The notes below the pieces were generated by a model. That model had not been told where the DNA came from, did no database searches, and saw only the letters and a list, made by a program, of their open reading frames with translations. Made by a program: the position numbers and the translations under genes. A DNA stretch of 64,000 nucleotides from Bradyrhizobium sp. CCGUVB4N (GTDB lineage Bacteria; Pseudomonadota; Alphaproteobacteria; Rhizobiales; Xanthobacteraceae): the NCBI RefSeq assembly GCF_024199945.1, contig NZ_JANADP010000001.1:310001-374000 (forward strand), given 5' to 3'. Each line of letters starts with the position of its first letter. Position 1 is the stretch's first letter. Positions 25,813-34,386 of this stretch are shown piece after piece.

Positions 25813-27360
25813 TCAGGCGAACTTCGGATCGAGCGTAGTCGACCACAGCGCGACGTCGGCGCGGTCGCGCAGCGTCACCGTCATCTGGCCGGAGGCGCCG
25901 TCGATCTTGACGTGACCGAAGAACTGCATGCCGGCGGACGGCGGCAGGTTCTGCTTGTCGAGGCCCGGCGCCTTGATGAAACGCACCTCGGGTCCGAACG
26001 TGTTGTCGAGCTCGTTCGGACCGAACGTGCCGGCGTGCAGCGGGCCCGAGACGAATTCCCAGAACGGCTCGAAATCCTGGAATTGCGCCTTGTTCGGATC
26101 GTAGTAGTGCGCGGCGGCGTAGTGCACGTCCGCCGTCAGCCATACCGTGTTCCTGATCGGCGCCATCTTGATGAAGCGCAGGATGTCGGCGATCTCCAAC
26201 TCGCGACCGCGTGCCGGGCCGTCGCCTTGCGCGAACGCTTCCGAACCCTTCTTGTTGGTGGCATCGTCATAGACGATCAGGCTGAGCGGCATGTCGGAGG
26301 CGATCACCTTCCACGTCGCGCGCGAGTTGAGCAGCTCGCGCTTCAGCCAGGCCATCTGCTCCGGCCCGAGGAAATAGCTGGCCGGGCCGTACTCCGTCTC
26401 GAGATTGGCGCCGTTGCCGCCGCGATAGCTGCGCTCGTCGAGCACGAACACGTCGAGATGCGGCCCGTAGGAAATCTTGCGATAGACCCGGCCCGGTTCG
26501 ACGATGCTCTCGCGCATCGGATACATCTCGTGGAACGCGCGCCCCGCGCGCGCGGCGAGCAGCGAGATGTCGCGCACCTTGTAGGTCGAGGGCAGATCCT
26601 TCGACAGCGACCAGTTGTTGGTCACCTCGTGATCGTCCCACTGCACGAAGATCGGCACCTCGGCATTGAAGGCGCGGACATTGTCGTCGGTGAAATTGTA
26701 TTTGTGCGCGGCGCGGTACTCGTCCAGCGTCTCGGCGACCTTGGCCTTCTCGGGGATGGTGACGTTCTTCCAGACCTTGCCGTCGGCAAGCTTGACCTCG
26801 GAGGGGATCACGCCGTCGGCGTAGATGGTGTCACCGGAATGCAGCAGGAAATCCGGCCGGTGCTTGCGCATGGCTGCGAACGTGACCATGCCGCCGTCAT
26901 CGGGATTGATGCCCCAGCCCTGGCCGGCGACGTCGCCGCCCCAGACGAAGCTGACGTCGCGGCGGTCGGCCGGCGCGGTCCGGAAGCGGCCGACCACCGG
27001 CTCGCCTTCGATGGCGGTGTGGGAGAGATCGCGGAAGCGGACGCGATAGAAGATGTCCTGGCTGGCAGGAAGATTGTCCACCAGCATCTTCGCGGTGAAG
27101 TCGGTCTCCGGCAGCGCCGCGATCGGCGGCAGTGCGCGGGCATCCTTGAAGGTATCCGTCGTCGCCACCTCGACCAGCATCTGCGCGGGCCGGTCGGTGC
27201 GCGCCCAGACCACGCCGCCGTCGACGGTGACGTCGCCGGATTGCACGCCGTGGGTGACCGCAGGCCGGTCGGCCGCGCGCGACAGATGCGGCATCGCGAT
27301 CGCGCCGAGCGCACCGGCGCTGGTGGTGAGGAAACGACGGCGGGAGAATTTGATCTTCAT
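25813..27360 (-). CDS. phoD: Alkaline phosphatase D family phosphodiesterase/phosphatase
   Basis: 515 residues with a twin-arginine leader (SRRRFLTTSAGALGAI) and the PhoD domain set: an N-terminal Ig-like domain (GVQSGDVTVDGGVVWART), then the metallophosphatase core with SFVWGGDVAGQG, LHSGDTIYADG, QWDDHEVTNNW and VFVLDERSYRG. It is exported folded by Tat and would hydrolyse phosphate mono- or diesters in the periplasm or outside using Ca/Fe. No Pho box was searched systematically. Stand-alone gene; the convergent receiver gene ends 13 bases away. Confidence 0.92.
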   Translation of the reverse strand: MKIKFSRRRFLTTSAGALGAIAMPHLSRAADRPAVTHGVQSGDVTVDGGVVWARTDRPAQMLVEVATTDTFKDARALPPIAALPETDFTAKMLVDNLPASQDIFYRVRFRDLSHTAIEGEPVVGRFRTAPADRRDVSFVWGGDVAGQGWGINPDDGGMVTFAAMRKHRPDFLLHSGDTIYADGVIPSEVKLADGKVWKNVTIPEKAKVAETLDEYRAAHKYNFTDDNVRAFNAEVPIFVQWDDHEVTNNWSLSKDLPSTYKVRDISLLAARAGRAFHEMYPMRESIVEPGRVYRKISYGPHLDVFVLDERSYRGGNGANLETEYGPASYFLGPEQMAWLKRELLNSRATWKVIASDMPLSLIVYDDATNKKGSEAFAQGDGPARGRELEIADILRFIKMAPIRNTVWLTADVHYAAAHYYDPNKAQFQDFEPFWEFVSGPLHAGTFGPNELDNTFGPEVRFIKAPGLDKQNLPPSAGMQFFGHVKIDGASGQMTVTLRDRADVALWSTTLDPKFA

Positions 27361-27468
27361 GGCGATGCTCTCGATATCGCGCGGCGGGCCCGCCGAGACG
27401 GCGGTGGCCAGGATGAAGTCCGACGCTATATTGAGACAATGTGACGCGGCAATTACGCGCGCAAGCGC

Positions 27469-28914
27469 TTATGCGTTGCCGGCGGCGCGGAATTGCGCGC
27501 CGGTGCGCTGCAGGTTCTGCGGCAGGCTGAACAGCACCGCCTTGCGGTCGGCGACCGCGGCGTGGAATTGGTCGAGCACGATGTTGAAGGCGGTCAGTGC
27601 GCCTTCCTCGATGGCGCCGTGGTCGTAACAGCGCAGCGTGTCGCGCAGGATCTCGTCGGCCTCGGCCTGCATCTGGTCGAGCTCGTCGGCCGTCTCGCTC
27701 TTGCGCGCGGCGGCGAGCATGTCGAGCAGGCGTTCGCGCAGATGGCTGTTGTTGTCGCGCTCGTCCTTTTTCAGATAGCCCGCGAACCAGGCGCCGATCG
27801 AGCCCGTGGCCGAAAGCGCCATCAGGCTCCACCAGATGTAGTCGCTGTACTTGTCGAGGAAGGTCTTCTCCTCGCCGTCGACGAAGGCGGCCGCGCCCGG
27901 GTGCACGGGGATCACCGCATCCTTGTCGGTATCGGGCGTCTCGATCTTCGCGGCTTGCGGGAAATCGGTCAGCAATTGTTGGCGTACGGCGAAGAGCTGT
28001 CGGGTGAAGGCCGCAACCGTGGTCTCGGACAGGCCTTTGCGCGCCACGATGTGGTGCGAGAAGCTGATGGTCTTGACCTCGTCGTCGGGACGATCGGGCG
28101 AGCCGCCATACGTGCCGGCCGGGATTTCTGACGCCTCATAGACCGGATGGTTCTGCGCGATCGCATCCGCCGAATCGATCGCCAGGAAGGTCGGCGTGCC
28201 GCCGTCCTTGGCGGAGGCGGCGATCGCGTCCGCCGTGATCTTGCTGTTGACGGGGCCGGCTGCGAGATAGACGTCGGCCTTCTGGGCCTTGATCGCTTCG
28301 GCGACTTCGCTCGCCGGGAATTGCACGATCTCGACCTTGGCGGGATCGACGCCGTATTGCTGCAGGATCACTTTGAGCAGATTGACGTTGGCCGGGGTGC
28401 GGCCGACGACGCCGACGCGGTGGCCGGCGAGCTGCGCGATCTTGGTGATCTTCGCGCCCTTCTTCTTGCCCTTGCCGGGCACGGACCACAGCACCACGAC
28501 GTTCTTGCGCAGCGTCGCGACGGCTTGCGCGTTCTTGGGGACATCGAGATCGCCGCGCACGATGGCGAGATCGGCCTTGCCCTCGGCGAGCAGATCCGCG
28601 CTGGCGGTGGCGCCGTCGGTCTGGATCGGGCGCAACCGCACGAAGCCTTTGCTCTGCGCGAAGGCCTGCGTCAGCGTCTGGACCACCTTGACGTCGTCGC
28701 TATTGGCGGGACCGACCGCAATCTTCAGCGTCACCGGTCGCATCGCGAAATAATAGCCGCCGACCAGTGCGCCGACGATGGCGAACACCAGCGCCAGCGA
28801 CACGAGCGCCGTCTTCCGCGCCGCGGATCGCGGCGAAGGCGGAGAGGGCGTTTCGGCCAGGTCGGATGCCCCGGTCATCGATCTCCCAAACAGGCGCTTC
28901 AGGCTCAGTTTCAT
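27469..28914 (-). CDS. TAXI-family solute-binding protein with receptor-like two-helix topology
   Basis: 481 residues. After a basic N-terminus there is a membrane helix (about 33-55) and then a TAXI-type binding domain (LKIAVGPANSDDVKVVQ, GADLAIVRGD-like ADLAIVRG, GHRVGVVGRTPANVNLLKVIL). A second membrane helix (about 366-388, WWSLMALSATGSIGAWFAGYL) is followed by a roughly 95-residue cytoplasmic helical tail (RERLLDMLAAARKSETADELDQ). TAXI proteins normally feed a TRAP permease, but none is nearby. The two-helix layout with an inside tail looks more like a receptor than a free binding protein. Confidence 0.8.
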   Translation of the reverse strand: MKLSLKRLFGRSMTGASDLAETPSPPSPRSAARKTALVSLALVFAIVGALVGGYYFAMRPVTLKIAVGPANSDDVKVVQTLTQAFAQSKGFVRLRPIQTDGATASADLLAEGKADLAIVRGDLDVPKNAQAVATLRKNVVVLWSVPGKGKKKGAKITKIAQLAGHRVGVVGRTPANVNLLKVILQQYGVDPAKVEIVQFPASEVAEAIKAQKADVYLAAGPVNSKITADAIAASAKDGGTPTFLAIDSADAIAQNHPVYEASEIPAGTYGGSPDRPDDEVKTISFSHHIVARKGLSETTVAAFTRQLFAVRQQLLTDFPQAAKIETPDTDKDAVIPVHPGAAAFVDGEEKTFLDKYSDYIWWSLMALSATGSIGAWFAGYLKKDERDNNSHLRERLLDMLAAARKSETADELDQMQAEADEILRDTLRCYDHGAIEEGALTAFNIVLDQFHAAVADRKAVLFSLPQNLQRTGAQFRAAGNA

Positions 28915-29065
28915 CTTGGCCGGCGATTTACGCCCGCAATTGTAGCAAATTTCTTGTTCCGCAGGGTTACATCTCCGTCATGGTTAGCGGATCGGCGAAT
29001 TGCCGCATGAACCCGGGGCGTAAGCACGGGGTTAAGGTAAAGTTCCCCTGAAAACGGAGGTCATC

Positions 29066-29368
29066 ATGGCAGAGCTTCTATCGGCGGATGCACGCAAGCA
29101 GGCGTTGGGCGGTATCCCCGGCTGGGCCGAGGTTCAGGACGGCAAAGGGATCGGGAAGACCTTTGTCTTCAAGGATTTCAACGAGGCTTTCGGCTTCATG
29201 ACCCGCGCGGCGCTGGTCGCCGAGAAGATGGATCACCACCCCGAATGGCGCAATGTCTACAAGACGGTCGAGGTGGTCCTGTCGACCCATGACGCCGGCG
29301 GCGTCACCAAGCTCGACGTTCAGCTTGCCACCGCGATGAACGCGATCGCCAGGCTGACGCAGGGCTGA
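29066..29368 (+). CDS. phhB: 4a-hydroxytetrahydrobiopterin dehydratase
   Basis: 100 residues of the pterin-4a-carbinolamine dehydratase family. The core has [27 protein letters not shown] with the catalytic His pair, and [16 protein letters not shown] with the third conserved His. It dehydrates 4a-hydroxytetrahydrobiopterin to recycle the cofactor of phenylalanine hydroxylase; no phhA is seen here, and in bacteria without it the protein may act in other pterin roles (PCD/DCoH, molybdopterin). AACGGAGG precedes the ATG. Confidence 0.92.
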   Translation: MAELLSADARKQALGGIPGWAEVQDGKGIGKTFVFKDFNEAFGFMTRAALVAEKMDHHPEWRNVYKTVEVVLSTHDAGGVTKLDVQLATAMNAIARLTQG

Positions 29369-29457
29369 CGCCTTGCGGGCCGGAGCCGCATCCCCATCTT
29401 GTGATCGTTGTCGGATGCGGCCTTCAGCCGCGCCGGGTTGAGCGGGAGTTTCGAAAG

Positions 29458-29838
29458 ATGGTTGCCGAACACAGCGTCGGCTTCGAGCCGGCCGATCGGC
29501 TCGCGGAAGATCGCGAAAGCGTGCGTCGTCGTTTCTGGCGCAAGCTGAAGCGCGTCGTCGCGCATCTGCCGTTTGCCGAAGATCTGCTCGCCGCCTATTA
29601 CTGTGCGTTCGACCGCCAGACGCCGCGCCATGTCCAGGCGTCGCTGCTGGGTGCGATCGCCTATTTCATCCTGCCGTTCGACTTCATTCCCGACGTGATG
29701 CCGGTGCTCGGCTTCACCGATGACGCCGCCGTGCTCGCGACGGCCATTCGCATGGTCGCCAGCCATATCACGACAGAGCATCGCGAGGCCGCGCGCGCTG
29801 CGCTCAAGCGCGGGGTGGATGAGGCTGAAGTGGCGTAG
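29458..29838 (+). CDS. YkvA (DUF1232) family membrane protein
   Basis: About 126 residues. The family signature QASLLGAIAYFILPFDFIPDVMPVLGFTDD is split over the hydrophobic helix in the middle and its C-cap, which fits DUF1232. The N-terminus is charged and the C-terminus ends in AALKRGVDEAEVA. Inner-membrane protein of unknown function, found in many bacteria. The upstream GTG at 29401 opens the same frame, but ATG 29458 is preceded by GGGAG and gives the family length. A decayed copy of its 3' end with the same downstream hairpin lies at 32106-32175. Confidence 0.85.
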   Translation: MVAEHSVGFEPADRLAEDRESVRRRFWRKLKRVVAHLPFAEDLLAAYYCAFDRQTPRHVQASLLGAIAYFILPFDFIPDVMPVLGFTDDAAVLATAIRMVASHITTEHREAARAALKRGVDEAEVA

Positions 29839-29846
29839 AAGCGGGC

Positions 29847-29872
29847 GTCGTCCTGGCTTCCGCCAGGACGAC
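29847..29872. terminator. Hairpin between ykvA and the convergent TAXI gene
   Basis: Perfect 11-bp stem GTCGTCCTGGC / GCCAGGACGAC with a TTCC loop, followed by TTT on the plus strand. It sits between two convergent stops (29838 and 29883). A near-identical hairpin recurs at 32187. Confidence 0.8.
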
Positions 29873-29882
29873 TTTGAGAAAG

Positions 29883-31037
29883 CTACTTCTTCTCCGCCCG
29901 CGCCTTCTCCGCATCCCACGCCTGGAATTGCTTGAACAGCGTTTCCCTGTCCGCGTCGGACACTTTCGCACCTGTCGGGCTCTGCTTCAGGAACGCCTCG
30001 AAGCGTTGCTGTGTCACCGGCTCGACGCCGTGCCGGTCGAGCCATTGCTGCGCCACCGGCAACCTGTTCCAGCCGGACAGAGGCGCCGCGAGCGAAACCT
30101 CCTTCCATTTGGGATGGAACGGCGGGTTCTGAAGCGCGGGGAATTTGGTGAAGAACGCGTCCACGAACAGCGCGATCTTGCGATAGCGCTCGGTGTTGGG
30201 CGCCCAATTATAGGCCGCGAGCACCGCCGGCACCGCGATGGTGTCCACGCTCTCGCCGTCCTTGATCAGGTTGGGGTAGTCCTTGGCGGTCAGCGTCGCC
30301 GGCAGATAGTCGTTCTGGAGCGGCTTGGCATAGTCGACCTTCGCAAGGTGAAAGCGACCGTCATTGCTGAAGGTCGAAACCGATTTGTACGGCTTGCCGC
30401 CGACCACGATCACAGCATCGATCTCGCCGGCCTTCAGCTTCTCCATCGCGATGCGCTGCTCGACATAGACGAACTTGGCCTTGATCCCGAGCCGCTCGAA
30501 CACGGTGAGCGCGGTGACGAAGGTGCCGCCATTCGGCAGGTCGACGCTGACCGTCTTGCCTTCGAGGTCTTTCAGTGTCGCGACCGATTTCGGCGCGATC
30601 ACCTGCATCTCCTCGTTGTAGAGTTTCGTCACATAGGTGAACTGCCGCTTGATGTCCTTGGCAAAGCCCTTGCGTTCGAGATAGTCGAGCGTATCGGCGC
30701 GCACCACGCCGAGGTCGACGCCTTGCAGGAACAGGATGTCGGCGACGCTCTGCACCGAGCCGCGGCCGACGATCGGCAGCACGCGGATCTTGTTGCCGTC
30801 GTCGAGCACGGAGGCGAGGTCGGCGCCGAACTGCACATAGGTGCCGCCGATCGTGCCGGTGATCAGCGTGACGGTGTTGGCGTTCAACGCCTGCTTGGTC
30901 GAGCTCGAGCCGAACTGGAAGATGGCTTTCAGGCTGTCCGAGACTTTGGCCGGGTCATATTCGGTCTGCTCGGCGCGTGCGGCGAAGGCACAGATCGTCA
31001 TGATGGCGGCAAGCGCCATTCTCAAAGTGTTACGCAT
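29883..31037 (-). CDS. TAXI-family TRAP-type solute-binding protein
   Basis: 384 residues with a Sec signal peptide (cleavage near ARA-EQ, residue 23). The mature part is a TAXI binding domain: TLITGTIGGTYVQFGADLASVL, LDLGVVRADTLDYL-like VDLGVVRAD, and GKTVSVDLPNGGTFVTALTVFE. It should be a periplasmic receptor for a small organic anion. The large TRAP permease (DctM or fused QM) that it would serve is not in this window. It follows an 18-base gap after a membrane protein with a Sel1-like tail and is probably its operon partner. Confidence 0.85.
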   Translation of the reverse strand: MRNTLRMALAAIMTICAFAARAEQTEYDPAKVSDSLKAIFQFGSSSTKQALNANTVTLITGTIGGTYVQFGADLASVLDDGNKIRVLPIVGRGSVQSVADILFLQGVDLGVVRADTLDYLERKGFAKDIKRQFTYVTKLYNEEMQVIAPKSVATLKDLEGKTVSVDLPNGGTFVTALTVFERLGIKAKFVYVEQRIAMEKLKAGEIDAVIVVGGKPYKSVSTFSNDGRFHLAKVDYAKPLQNDYLPATLTAKDYPNLIKDGESVDTIAVPAVLAAYNWAPNTERYRKIALFVDAFFTKFPALQNPPFHPKWKEVSLAAPLSGWNRLPVAQQWLDRHGVEPVTQQRFEAFLKQSPTGAKVSDADRETLFKQFQAWDAEKARAEKK

Positions 31038-31055
31038 GATGTCACCTGAACCGTT

Positions 31056-31904
31056 CTAGTTCGAGAGGAGAGCGAGGCGCTGTTCTGCCTCGGACGATCC
31101 GAGCGCTGCGGCTCTCTGATACCAGTCGCGAGCTGCCGCAGCGTCGGCATTGACGCTCCGTGTGTCGCGTGTGCCGAGCACCGCCGGATCATAGGTTTGC
31201 GCCAGCAGAAGCGCCGCCGTCGCATCCTGCGCAGTGGCCGCGCGTTCGAGCAGCAGGCGGGCCGCCGCGATATCGCCGATCTTCAACAGGCTCTTCGCGC
31301 GCGTCATCAGCCCGGCCAGCGTGTCGGCGTCGAGCGTCTTGACCGGGGGAGGCGGTGCAGGCGCCGCCGCGACGGGCGCGGGCAGGGCCACAAGCGTTTG
31401 GGCTTGCAGTGCCGTCTGATAGGCGGTCGCGATCGCTTCGCGGCTCGGGGTCGACGGTGCAGGGACATTCTGCGCGTCGGCGCTCACCGGCCTCGGGTCG
31501 GTCGCGCGGGCCGGATCCTTGAGCGGGGTCTGCGGGATGGCCGGCGCGCTGGCCTTCGCCATGGCCTGCTCCGGTGCGAAGCCCACCCAGTTACCGGCAC
31601 TGGCGGGCAAGAGGTTGCGAAAGTCGGGCTGAAACAGTGTGACCAGGACTGCCAGGGCGGATGCCGCCAGAACGGCCGCGAGCACACGCGGGACCATTCT
31701 GGAACGCACCTCCACGGGCGCATATTCGCTTGGGTCCGGCGCACCGAGCGGATCGGACAAGAACAGTGGAATTGGATCGTCCTGCGAAAGATCGGCCCGC
31801 GCGGCGCGCGCACGAATAAAGGACGCGGTCGACGGATGTGATGCGGCTCGATCGAAGTCGAGCGCTCTCGACTCCTTCGACGGGCGATTTGCCGTCGTCT
31901 CCAT
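31056..31904 (-). CDS. Single-pass membrane protein with C-terminal Sel1/TPR-like region
   Basis: 282 residues. A soluble N-terminus of about 75 residues precedes one membrane helix (MVPRVLAAVLAASALAVLVTLF) and a Pro/Ala-rich linker. The tail, AKSLLKIGDIAAARLLLERAATAQD through RDWYQRAAALGSSEAEQRLALL, looks like one or two Sel1/TPR helix pairs and would lie in the periplasm. ATG 31904 follows GGGGAG at good spacing; longer starts lack this. It is encoded 18 bases upstream of the TAXI gene. The pairing suggests that the repeats bind the binding protein or another envelope partner; not recognised as a named family. Confidence 0.7.
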   Translation of the reverse strand: METTANRPSKESRALDFDRAASHPSTASFIRARAARADLSQDDPIPLFLSDPLGAPDPSEYAPVEVRSRMVPRVLAAVLAASALAVLVTLFQPDFRNLLPASAGNWVGFAPEQAMAKASAPAIPQTPLKDPARATDPRPVSADAQNVPAPSTPSREAIATAYQTALQAQTLVALPAPVAAAPAPPPPVKTLDADTLAGLMTRAKSLLKIGDIAAARLLLERAATAQDATAALLLAQTYDPAVLGTRDTRSVNADAAAARDWYQRAAALGSSEAEQRLALLSN

Positions 31905-32105
31905 GGTGATGCTCCCCATTACTACGCAACGCAGGGGCATTCCCGGCTTCAGTCTTTTTATTGTTGTCCAGAAGCGCCCCGGCAAACTGGAACCGGTAAA
32001 TCGCAATTTGAATCAGCCCAAAAAACGACGGCGGTTGGCGCGAATTGGGAAATAGTTGGGTTTGATTGAGGCGGAGCGGGGGAATACACCGCAATTTTGG
32101 CGGCG

Positions 32106-32175
32106 ATGGTTGAGGAGGACTCAACCAGACGGCGCCGCGCTCGAGCGCGGCGTGGACGAGGTGGAGGCGCGATAG
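32106..32175 (+). pseudogene. Decayed 3' fragment of a second ykvA (DUF1232) gene
   Basis: The last codons read GAALERGVDEVEAR then stop (TAG 32173-32175), closely matching the YkvA end at 29838 (RAALKRGVDEAEVA). DNA similarity covers about 45 bases and resumes in the following hairpin (32187). Upstream, in another frame, T-A-I-x-x-x-M-V resembles YkvA's ATAIRMV, so a frameshift or deletion has broken it. No start or body of the gene remains. Confidence 0.5.
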
Positions 32176-32186
32176 CATGCCCCAAA

Positions 32187-32212
32187 ATAGTCCTGGCTTT
32201 CGCCAGGACTAT
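32187..32212. terminator. Hairpin downstream of the ykvA remnant
   Basis: Perfect 11-bp stem ATAGTCCTGGC / GCCAGGACTAT with a TTTC loop. Same core (GTCCTGGC...GCCAGGAC) and same relation to the ykvA tail as at 29847. It precedes the 3' end of the quinone oxidoreductase gene on the other strand and may terminate it. Confidence 0.75.
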
Positions 32213-32244
32213 TCGTCAGGGGCAGTCATTGCGATTGTGTCGCC

Positions 32245-33219
32245 TCACGGATGCAGGATCACCTTGCCCATGGCCTGGCGTCCCGCGAGCACCTTCAATG
32301 CGTCGGCGGTCTGCGCCAGCGGGAAGGTGCGGTCGACATGGGAAGAGATCTTTCCTTCCGCCGTCCACTTCACGAGCTTCTCGAGATTGGCGCGGTTCTT
32401 CTCCGGATTCTGCCGGGTCCAGGCACCCCAGAACACGCCGCGGATGTCGCAGCCCTTTAGCAACGCGAGGTTCAGCGGCATCTTGGGAATGTCGCCGGCG
32501 GCAAAGCCGATCACGAGGAAACGGCCTTCCCAGGCGATCGAGCGCAGCGCCTGCTCGGCATAGGCGCCACCCACCGGATCGAAGATGATGTCGACGCCCT
32601 TGCCGCCGGTGAGCTTGCGCAGGCCTTCCTTCAAATCTTCCTTGCCGTAGTTCAGCGTCAGCTCGGCGCCATGCGCTTTGGCGAATGCGAGCTTCTCGTC
32701 CGACGAGGCGCAGGCGATGACCTTCAGGCCCATCAGCTTGCCGAGCTCGCAAGCAGCGAGGCCGGTGCCGCCGGCAGCGCCCAGCACTGCGAGCGTCTCA
32801 CCCGGCTTCGGGCTCGCGCGATCTTCCAGCGCATGCAGCGCGGTGCCGTAGATGATGATGATGCCGGCCGCGCGGTCATAGTCGAGATTGTCGGGGATCT
32901 TCACGATTCCTGCCGCCGGCAGCGCGATCTTTTCGCGCGCGCCGTTGTGGCCGCAAGAGGCGACAACGCGATCGCCGACCTTGAGGTCGGTGACACCGGG
33001 GCCGATGCTCTCGATCACGCCTGCGACTTCAGCGGCCGGCGAGAACGGGAACGGCGGCTTGATCTGGTACTTGCCCTGAATCATCAGGATATCGAAGAAG
33101 TTCAGCGCCGCCGCCTTGATCGCGATCACGGCTTCGCCGGGACCAGCCACCGGATCCGGCACATCGGCGAGCACGAGATCGTCGGGCTGGCAATATTGCG
33201 AGCAGAGGATGGCTTTCAT
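32245..33219 (-). CDS. NADPH:quinone oxidoreductase family (zinc-less MDR)
   Basis: 324 residues of the medium-chain dehydrogenase superfamily, quinone-oxidoreductase branch. N-terminal GroES-like domain has AALNFFDILMIQGKYQIKPPFPF and EVAGVIESIGPGV; the NADP loop is GAAGGTGLAACELGKLMG (residue ~145-162). Zinc-ligand cysteines are lacking. Reaction is NADPH-dependent reduction of a quinone or enone/enoyl compound. ATG 33219 follows AAGGTG; the longer frame runs into a repeat element (family C) and is an artefact. Divergent from a dienoyl-CoA-reductase-like SDR. Confidence 0.88.
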   Translation of the reverse strand: MKAILCSQYCQPDDLVLADVPDPVAGPGEAVIAIKAAALNFFDILMIQGKYQIKPPFPFSPAAEVAGVIESIGPGVTDLKVGDRVVASCGHNGAREKIALPAAGIVKIPDNLDYDRAAGIIIIYGTALHALEDRASPKPGETLAVLGAAGGTGLAACELGKLMGLKVIACASSDEKLAFAKAHGAELTLNYGKEDLKEGLRKLTGGKGVDIIFDPVGGAYAEQALRSIAWEGRFLVIGFAAGDIPKMPLNLALLKGCDIRGVFWGAWTRQNPEKNRANLEKLVKWTAEGKISSHVDRTFPLAQTADALKVLAGRQAMGKVILHP

Positions 33220-33332
33220 GGCGGCACCTTGGGGCGTTTCGAGTGGAGTTATGGTTGGCCTGTTTCTGCCGGATTTACTGCGACCGGACAATCCGGATTC
33301 TTTGTCTTGAGCAATGCGAAGGCCTATCCTTC

Positions 33333-33410
33333 CGTCATTGCGAGCGAAGCGAAGCAATCCAGATTTTTTTCCGTGGCACGGACTCTGGATTGCTTCGCTG
33401 CGCTCGCAAG
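33333..33410. repeat. Dispersed palindromic element, family C (copy 1)
   Basis: 78 bp: left arm CGTCATTGCGAGCGAAGCG AAGCAATCCAG, right arm the inverse CTGGATTGCTTCGCTGCGCTCGCAAG. Sits in the divergent control region between the quinone oxidoreductase and the SDR, and creates false coding extensions of both genes. Confidence 0.9.
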
Positions 33411-33440
33411 GGCCGAAGAACAAAAAGAAGGATTCAAACG

Positions 33441-34280
33441 ATGTTTGAAACAGGTCTGCTCAAGGGCAAGCGCATCCTCGTCACCGGTGGCGGCTCCGGC
33501 CTCGGTGCCGCGATGGGGCGTCGCTTTCTCGCGCTCGGCGCCGAGCTCGTGATCTGCGGCCGCAAGCTCGACCGGCTCGAAGCAACGGCGAGCGAGATGC
33601 GCCAAGAGACCGGCGGCAAGGTCACGACAATCGCGTGCGATGTACGCGATGGTGCCGCCGTCGACAACATGATGGATGCGATCTGGCGCGAGGCGCCGCT
33701 CGACATCCTCGTCAACAATGCTGCCGCGACCTTCATCGCGCAGAGCGAGCATCTGTCGTTCCGCGCCGCGGACGCGATCCTGGCGCCGACGCTGCATGGT
33801 GCGATGTACTGCACGCTCGCCGCCGGCAAGCGCTGGATCGACGGCAGGCACAATGGCGTCGTGCTGTCGATCCTCTCGACCTCGACCATCACCGGCCGCG
33901 CCTTCACGGTTCCCTCGGCGATGGCGAAGTCGGCGGTGCTGGCGATGACCAAGAGCCTTGCGGTCGAGTGGGGCCCGAAGGGCATTCGCACCGTCGCGAT
34001 CGCACCCGGACCGTTCCCGACCGCCGGCGCATCGGGCCAGCTCCGTCCCGAGGGCCGCGACGAGGGCTGGACCTCGCGCAATCCGCTGGGCCGCACCGGC
34101 GAGCACAGCGAGCTGGCCGATCTCGCCAGCTTCCTGGTCTCGGACCGCGCCGGCTACATCAACGGCGAGATGGTGGTGATCGACGGTGGCGCGCATTTGC
34201 GCAGTTCCGGCGCCGAGGATTTGTTGCGCTGGACCGATGCGCAATGGGCCGAGCAACGCGCCGTGCGATCCAAGGGCTGA
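33441..34280 (+). CDS. SDR family oxidoreductase, 2,4-dienoyl-CoA reductase-like
   Basis: 279 residues. Cofactor loop GGGSGLGAAMGRRF, NNAAATF and the late PGPFPTAG fit the SDR fold. At the catalytic site the usual Tyr-x3-Lys is replaced by SAMAK in the segment TVPSAMAKSAV, with only the Lys kept. That is the pattern of 2,4-dienoyl-CoA reductases, which use other residues for catalysis. Role would be removal of double bonds of unsaturated acyl-CoA during beta-oxidation. AAGAAGGA precedes the ATG. Divergent from a quinone/enoyl reductase. Confidence 0.83.
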   Translation: MFETGLLKGKRILVTGGGSGLGAAMGRRFLALGAELVICGRKLDRLEATASEMRQETGGKVTTIACDVRDGAAVDNMMDAIWREAPLDILVNNAAATFIAQSEHLSFRAADAILAPTLHGAMYCTLAAGKRWIDGRHNGVVLSILSTSTITGRAFTVPSAMAKSAVLAMTKSLAVEWGPKGIRTVAIAPGPFPTAGASGQLRPEGRDEGWTSRNPLGRTGEHSELADLASFLVSDRAGYINGEMVVIDGGAHLRSSGAEDLLRWTDAQWAEQRAVRSKG

Positions 34281-34386
34281 CCCGCTAACTGCCTTCCCAA
34301 ATTGGACTTTCCCGGTTATCCCTGCGACGGGGACAACCCACGGCCGGGCCATCTTCCAGTCATAATATTGAGGGAACCACTCCAGC

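Noticed and set aside
25636..27444. 602-residue plus-strand frame opposite phoD
   Set aside because: Same kind of shadow; phoD motifs are complete on the minus strand.
33220..33440. N-terminal extensions of the quinone reductase and SDR into the shared gap
   Set aside because: They translate the family C repeat (CERSEAIQ, FARND type peptides) and lack ribosome sites.
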